In this document: positions 58,396 to 64,000 of the stretch, piece by piece | Position numbering within the stretch: position 1 is the stretch's first letter | How the letters are laid out: each line of letters opens with the position of its first letter | Origin: Endomychus coccineus | Taxonomy: Eukaryota > Arthropoda > Insecta > Coleoptera > Endomychidae | Length of the DNA stretch: 64,000 nt | Direction: 5' to 3' | Assembly: GCA_958510875.1 (NCBI GenBank) | Contig: OY294068.1 | Span: 196,254,315-196,318,314 of the forward strand | Translations under genes and position numbers: made by a program | The notes under the pieces: generated by a model | The model's input: the letters and a program-made list of their open reading frames with translations, nothing else | What the model was told of the DNA's origin: nothing | The model's database searches: none

Positions 58396-59149
58396 AATTT
58401 TATAAAATTTTTACGGAAAGCAAAGTAAAAACTGACAGTTTTGAGAATAAATTCTCCAAATGCCAAAATGACATTAGAAAAGCAAATGCAACTAAGGTAC
58501 TTTAATCAAGTAAAATTAGTAGAGACTCGAAAATTATTTTTTTCAAGCTAAACCGTTGATTTTATCAAAATTTTTTACGAGTAAGAAAAGTTTTCAAATT
58601 AGATAAGCTATCTACGTAAAAAATATCGAGTGAATTACATGGACCACAAAAAAGTTCTGGACACTTTTCCCGTTACATCCTCAAGTTTGAGCCATTTTTA
58701 TGGTCCCTAAGGCTCTGTGCTCCACTCTCAAAAATGGCCATTATTGACAGTAACTCACCTGCTAAATATTGTAAAAGTTCTTCATCGCGTTCTCAAGTTA
58801 TACCGAAAAAACAAAAATTTTTTTGCAATTTTGAAGCCCTCTACCGGGTAAACAAGACACTTGAGGCAAAAGTAAAAAGGCTCATCAACTTTTTTTCGAA
58901 TCAAAGAATCTTCGGTTTCATTTTGGCCACGCAGTTCGAGGACACCCTGTATATTGAACGAGGACTTGGAAAACGTAGCATTCGTTCATTCGTTATAAAT
59001 GAAATTTTAGAAGCAGTATTAGTGGAGTCAATCTACGGATGAATAGGATGAGGTTCGTAAAAATTTGATACAGCTTAACGGCCTGGAAAAAATGGTGTAT
59101 GATAAAAATAATAAGATCCTAAGATTTCTATTACCAATATCGAGTGGAA

Positions 59150-60420
59150 CCATGTCTAGGGATTGCAATCCGGTAATCCGGCGGATCCGGCATCATTATA
59201 CACTCACCGGATCCGGTACCAATATTCCAGATCCGGTATCGGATCAGGTGATTGCATGATTTGGCAAAATAATCGCGCCTTTGAATGTTTTAGGCAACTT
59301 AAAAGGCGTTGTAGGTACTTGTACTTGCAAGTCGTTTGATGCTGAGTTGCCCCGCTCCACCTAACGCCCATTCCGCGCGCAACGTGTCGCTCAGGGTGAC
59401 CTTCTCCAAAACGTGCGAAAAGTGGTGGAACTGTTCGAAAGATCGCCCACTAAATACGATATCTTTCTGCAAAAGTACGTAATAGAAGATACGGGTAAAG
59501 AACTAAGCCTTATTTTGGATTGCCGCACGCGTTGGAATAGTCTTCTGGCTATGATAGAAAGATTTTATAAACTAAAAATTTGTATCGACAAAGCTTTAAT
59601 AGACATAGGATCCGACATAAAATTTTGTGATCTTGAACGGTCGAAACTAAAAGAATTAATCGACAGTTTGCAGCCGTTCAAAATAGCTGTAGAGGAGTTA
59701 CGCAGAAGGGATTCGACACTTTCAACTGCTGAAACAACCCTCAAATTTGTTTTACAGAAATTGCTCACTTACGCCACGGTGCTAAGTACTGATTTATCCG
59801 AAGCACTACGTGCGAGAATTAAAGAACGTCGCACTGTAGTAACAGGAATCTTGATATACTTACAGAATCCAAAGAAATATCAAGAATATTCAAACCTAGC
59901 TGATAACACATATACAATGCCAAAGAAAAAAAAATGCTACTAAAAATAACATAAATCTTGGAAGGATTCAACAAACATAATAACTCTAACTATAGCGTGG
60001 AACTCGTGGAAAACATAGTAGATAAGAACTTAGATTCACAATCACCGACAAAAGATTTGTCGTTACAGGAAGAATTACAATCACAGATTCAGCAAGAAGT
60101 GGCGTCTCATACCGCAAAAACAAAAAATTACGGATTTTGATAAAATGCTAAAAAAGGAAATGACTGCGTTTGAAAGTAAAGGAGTTCGAGGAGAATATTT
60201 GTCTGCTATTCATGATTACTTGCTGACAATTGATCTATATCTTCAAAATATAAGTTTTCTCTTTATAATTTGTCGTAATGAAGTTGATTGTGTATTGTTT
60301 TAATTCACTCTTCATTAAGGGAAAATTAAGTTATCCTGGTTATCCAACCTCGTCGACTCAATCGGATTCATGGAAATCCGGTCGGATCCGTTCTTGTTTC
60401 ATTTTTCAGACATTTTTCAC
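59150..60420 (+). mobile_element. hAT-like element, 3' part deleted
   Basis: The left end has GGGATTGCAATCCGGTAATC and GGATCCGG repeats (59158-59245), as in known hAT termini. A related GGTCGGATCC block near 60380 may mark the other side. It contains a broken transposase. No target duplication was resolved. Confidence 0.55.
59413..60242 (+). pseudogene. hAT transposase (BED-type), middle and C-terminal part, broken
   Basis: The frame 59413-59943 reads KVVELFERSPTKYDIFLQKY and LSLILDCRTRWNSLLAMIER; the RWNSLL motif is a hallmark of hAT transposases. It continues with LQPFKIAVEELRRRDSTLST. After a stop, 59958-60140 reads LSLQEELQSQIQQEVASHTA, and a shifted frame then gives DFDKMLKKEMTAFESKGVRG and YLSAIHDYLL. 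The C-terminal dimerisation domain that should follow is absent. The N-terminal BED finger and first catalytic blocks are also missing upstream. Confidence 0.75.
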
Positions 60421-61339
60421 CTTGCCCTCTGTATGTTCAGCAACTGTAAAGTTGACAAAAGGACGTCCACCCACTGACAATGGTGATGAATTCAGTAAGA
60501 CATCAATTCGAACGAACACAAAATAATTAGAAAAGAAAAGTCCATCGGTTCTTATGTCGAATAAATTACACGGATGACTGGTCTGTCTGATAAACTTTCC
60601 GAACGACGTTTTTTACATTTGAATTAATTCTCGTTGGCGAGCGAATTTCCAAGTAAAGAACTACAATTCTATTGGAAGCAGAACATTTTCAAAGATAAAA
60701 CTAAGTAAGGATGTAATTTAAAATTGTCGCAGAAGGTTTAAAAGATTACAAACAAACTGAAAGATTTATGACCTCGACATTCGATGCTCTCTCTCTCTCT
60801 CCTGCTTTTATTATGGAGGAAAAAGAAATTTTCAATTTATTCTGTCATCAAAAGTGCCGTTTGTTCCGATGTTATTTCTTGTCGGCCTTTGAACATGATT
60901 GATACAGTCTGTTGAAAAATTACAGATTTATGTTTAAAATGTCGTTTGCGTAAGCGTAATTTCGTGATGCATTATTCATGTTTAGAAAAGGACTAATTTA
61001 AAAATCATTCAACGTATAAATCACCCTTGCTGGAATTTTCGGTTTTAGCAACCCCATTCGTACACAATTATGTTATAAGTACGTGAAAATATTTGATATT
61101 AAGATTCAATAGTGATTTTGTGGGCAATCGCAGTTGGAATTTCCGATTGTACATTACGTGAACGTTTTTCGAAGATGCACAAAATTGTCTGCGTGAATTA
61201 ACAATTGATATATCGACTTCAGGGCCTAGTAACTGCATGAGAAGTTCCGTAGCGGTGTTGGTAAGATGCTTGCACCATACGTAGACTCAAAACTTACAAA
61301 CTGCCAAACAATTCTCTTTAGGTTAAAATTCTGTATGTG
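60421..61339. other. No recognisable feature
   Basis: A CT-rich run lies at about 60788-60805. Nothing else was found. Confidence 0.35.
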
Positions 61340-61545
61340 TATGTCTACACATGTTTGGAGTTCGGCTCCCAAATATACGCTGAAGCATTTGGATTCTATC
61401 CAGAAGATAGGCATTTATCTGATTGATGATCTCTCTGGAACATCGTGGAAAGGTGGCAGACCTCTCCCTTTTCTATAGATATTTCCATGGTCGGAGTTCA
61501 TCAGAAATCTCGTCTGTTATTCTACCACGAATTGTCACCGTATGA
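61340..61545 (+). pseudogene. Jockey/CR1-like retrotransposon fragment (thumb)
   Basis: The frame reads HVWSSAPKYTLKHLDSIQKI, then DDLSGTS and, in other frames, LFYRYFHGRS. Same region and family as the copies at 28.5 and 36.9 kb. Confidence 0.6.
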
Positions 61546-62278
61546 TATATCGTAGTGTGTTGTGAACATTGCAACTGATAATGCTATAATAATAATAATT
61601 TTCGTGCACCGCTTATTACTCTAGCAACTGCTTGGTTCATGTTTTTCCGTAAATGGTAACTGTAAATCATTCAACAACCGATTCCGTAACATTCAATAGA
61701 AATTGAAGACCGACCATACCGTAAAAATAGATATGTTCTAACTGTTTTTCTTCAACCGATTGAGCTTCTTTGCATTTCCACCTTTAATTGTATCCAATAA
61801 TCATTATCCGAGTGTACTTCTTTGAATATATTTAATATTTGAAATTCCCAATTTTATTAAGTTATTTCTGCTCCACCTTTTTATAACCAAGTATCAATAG
61901 TAAGTAGTGTCTATAGCTTTGATACTATTCTTATGTCCAATGGGCCCTGGTTATACTCCACAGTAGCTACTCTAGGAACAAGTCTATCTACAGATATCGT
62001 TCAAGAATGATCTTTGTATTCTTGTTTCTGTTCTAATATAACATCTAAAATCAGTTGATACGTAGCACAGATACTGGCGTTGCAAAGTCTTCAATCAATG
62101 AAAAATGGCATGTGAAGATGAGGATAGTATTCCTCAAGGCATTTTAGAATCTGCCAAGTTGGTATGACTAGATCTCCTGCCAATTAATTAAGAAAAATAT
62201 GAGAAAGAGTACCAGCTTTTTAAAAAAATGCTGAAGTTAATCTAAGCTCAATAACCTAGAAATTTTTTTCCCTAAGGG
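61546..62278. other. No recognisable feature
   Basis: Nothing supported. Confidence 0.35.
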
Positions 62279-62335
62279 AGGTAAAGTTAACTTTACCTCT
62301 CTAGGGAGGAAAAATTGTATTTTCCTCCCCAATTC
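62262..62335. repeat. Pair of adjacent hairpins
   Basis: AGGTAAAGTTAACTTTACCT (62279-62298) is a perfect palindrome. It is followed by GGGAGGAAAA...TTTTCCTCCC, which can form a second hairpin (62304-62329). Unknown role. Confidence 0.6.
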
Positions 62336-62414
62336 AGGAGTCGTAAACATCATTTTCTAAGAGGGTAGAAGGACAAATACATTACATTATGTGGAATATT
62401 TGGATAAGATTTCG

Positions 62415-62560
62415 ATGTAACATAGAGTACATTTTAACGTCTTTCATTCGAGGTTTCTAAATCATTTCCAATATGTTTTCTGCTCCTACAATCTGTAGAA
62501 ATGTCCGAAACGTATTTTGCTTACAAAAGTGAGGGAAGTCACGTGATCAATTATCTCTCC
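62415..62560 (+). repeat. Dispersed repeat, copy 2
   Basis: Partner of 3551-3770, same orientation; shares TGTAACATAGAGTA and AAAGTGAGGGAAGTCAC-type blocks. Confidence 0.6.
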
Positions 62561-62776
62561 TAATTGATATTGGATTTAAATCAGAAGACAATAACCTTTG
62601 TTAACAAATAGCAATATAAAATACAGCTGTGGTGAAATATCTATTTTACCCATCCTAGTCATATATTGTACGAGTTTCTTTGCGCATCAAAGTGTACCTC
62701 CAGTGACGCTGCAATATTAATTATGAATTATCAAATCAACCATGTGAAGTGTTCCGGTATAAATATTGGAGGATTC

Positions 62777-64000
62777 CAGTGGCGGCTCCTCGAAGGAGGC
62801 TAAGGAGGCTCAGCCTCCTCACCAATTTATCTTAATGATCATTCTCCATTTTATTTCCTGTTTCTCTGATAATTCTTTAAATTTTTTCAATTAATTCCCC
62901 GTTCTCAGTAGTTATTTTCAATCCGGCAACAGTGGTCAGAAGCTAGATTCTCTATATATCTCAAACGCTGAGTTGTGTTGTTCAACACAGTTGCCGTTTT
63001 TCCGACCAGTCAATCGCCAAATAGCGTGAAACGGCGAAAACGGCAACATGGTAGGGAGGCTAGCTTTTCGTATCCATTCGTCGGTCGAATGAAATACGAT
63101 TACTTGCGCTCCCGCCTACCGCTGCTAGAAGAATGCGGTTAGTTGTTATTTTTATTCCATGAGGCGTAGTAAGGTTAAGTAGTTAATTTTTAAGTTATAA
63201 TTTATCTAATCGGAATCGGTGAACGTTAAAATTATGAGTGACTTAGTTGCAAAGTTCTTAGAAAATCCATTTAGTGGATTAACATATGATAGAAAAGTGT
63301 TCTTCAAAAACAAACGGCCTTTACCGGATTTGAAAGGATTAGTGATGGCAGGGAAGTATCAAAATCGATCGTTTAATACTGATAATTATAAAAAATATGT
63401 ATGGTTAACGGGATCTGATGTACACAATAAATTATATTGCTGGTATTGCTTGCTATTCACATCAGATACAACTTCATGTTGGGGGCACTTGAGATATAAT
63501 GATTTGAAAAATTTAGCTCGTGGCCTAGAAAGACATGAAAAATCGCAGGAACATATTACATCGTGTATTAAGTTTAAATTAACCGGTAAACAGAATATTG
63601 TTAATGCGATTGATTCTACACGAACACGCGAAATCGAAAATCATAATAATACAGTTAAAGAAAACCGCGAAGTTTACAAAAAAATCATTGATTTCTTATT
63701 GTATTTATCATTTCAAGATTTGGCTTTTAGAGGGCATGATGAAACTGAAAATTCATTTAATAAAGGTAATTGTTAGATTTGTTTTGTGAATACGACAGTA
63801 AGCTTCGCGATTTTATGACTAACGCGTCAGTATTTGCAGGCATTTGTTTTGTTTTATGCGGGTATAATGGTTGAGTGACACCACGCGAAATAAGGTTAGA
63901 TTAGAATTCGTCTGTTCGGTAAATCATTAATTGTAAAAATGGACAACTAGTGGAAAGATTTTTAGGGTTCTACGATGTTAGTTCGGGAAGAACAGCGGTC
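62777..64000 (+). mobile_element. hAT-like element (ZMYM1/TTF-finger type), runs off the window
   Basis: It starts with CAGTGGCGGCTCCTCGAAGG, a typical hAT terminal repeat followed by a GC-rich GGAGGCT segment. It encodes a TTF-type zinc-finger transposase from 63219. The right terminus lies beyond the window. Confidence 0.7.
63219..64000 (+). pseudogene. hAT transposase with TTF-type zinc finger, partial and broken
   Basis: It opens MNVKIMSDLVAKFLENPFSG and has a TTF-finger: KLYCWYCLLFTSD (first cysteines), a GH-R--D segment, LARGLERHEKSQEHI (histidines), then LYLSFQDLAFRGHDETENSF, a strong marker of ZMYM1-like hAT proteins. The frame stops at 63776; a one-base shift restores LDLFCEYDSKLRDFM. 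After about 63840 an internal piece is missing. At 63953-64000 the frame LVERFLGFYDVSSGRTAV resumes the catalytic-domain side. Continuation outside the window is expected. Confidence 0.75.

Larger units (their letters stand above)
56629..58951 (-). mobile_element. Long-TIR mariner-type element, transposase frameshifted
   Basis: The ends TACAGGGTGTCCTCGAACTG and its inverse are flanked by TA at 56627-56628 and 58952-58953. TIRs are 56629-57237 and 58358-58951 (about 600 bp). The right TIR includes the transposase start codon and its first codons, so the left TIR has a mirror copy of that start (ATG 57200-57202, plus strand). The TIRs are more diverged than those of the 41.9-kb element, implying an older insertion. 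Confidence 0.88.

Noticed and set aside
1..64000. tRNA, rRNA, CRISPR array or bacterial-type operon
   Set aside because: No A/B-box-plus-cloverleaf, rRNA core sequence, spaced direct repeats or dense polycistronic coding was found by eye.

Overview
The window is AT-rich nuclear DNA from an animal, almost certainly an insect. The evidence is short spliced genes with GT-AG introns, a pair of secreted proteins resembling the insect CheA/CheB (DUF1091) chemosensory family, and a transposon inventory typical of insect genomes. A holometabolous insect such as a beetle fits, but the order cannot be fixed from sequence alone. No bacterial-style operons, CRISPR arrays, rRNA genes or convincing tRNA genes were seen.

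Host genes. The clearest host content is a head-to-head pair of four-exon genes. Gene B (minus strand, 25544-30143, 183 aa) and gene A (plus strand, 32300-35001, 168 aa) each have a signal-peptide exon, a 159-nt second exon, a third exon with two cysteines and a last exon with a conserved YFP(R/K)IV motif. All introns are phase 0 and both reading frames are open. Their introns hold transposon relics: a non-LTR retrotransposon and a mariner-type terminal-repeat element in gene B, and a mariner relic plus an R1-type reverse transcriptase in gene A. A possible isolated exon of unknown type lies at 48112-48265 (minus).

Mobile elements fill most of the rest. (i) Tc1/mariner: a structurally intact DD41D element with about 630-bp terminal inverted repeats at 41922-44434; a frameshifted copy of a second long-TIR family at 56629-58951, whose TIRs include the transposase start codon; a decayed copy at 35603-36838 inserted in a retrotransposon; and relics near 25.0 and 32.9 kb. 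(ii) hAT-like: 4.34-5.40, 10.85-13.74 (with 8-bp target duplication), 59.15-60.42 and 62.78 kb to the window end. (iii) Non-LTR retrotransposons: several jockey/CR1-like, I/Loa-like, R1-like and R4/Dong-like fragments, all broken. (iv) Penelope-like reverse transcriptase and GIY-YIG fragments near 13.9-14.6, 19.3 and 51.7 kb. (v) Helitron-type ends near 44.57 and 55.49 kb. (vi) Two foldback elements made of roughly 140-bp tandem units (11.37-12.50 and 53.89-54.67 kb).

The most unusual theme is a scatter of hammerhead-ribozyme-like cores (CUGANGA, stem II, GAAA, then a cleavage triplet with a matching stem I) at about 9.83, 13.08, 31.05, 45.44, 51.95 and 52.12 kb. One sits in each arm of a perfect 95-bp-arm palindrome (12954-13144) that is flanked by a 14-bp direct repeat.
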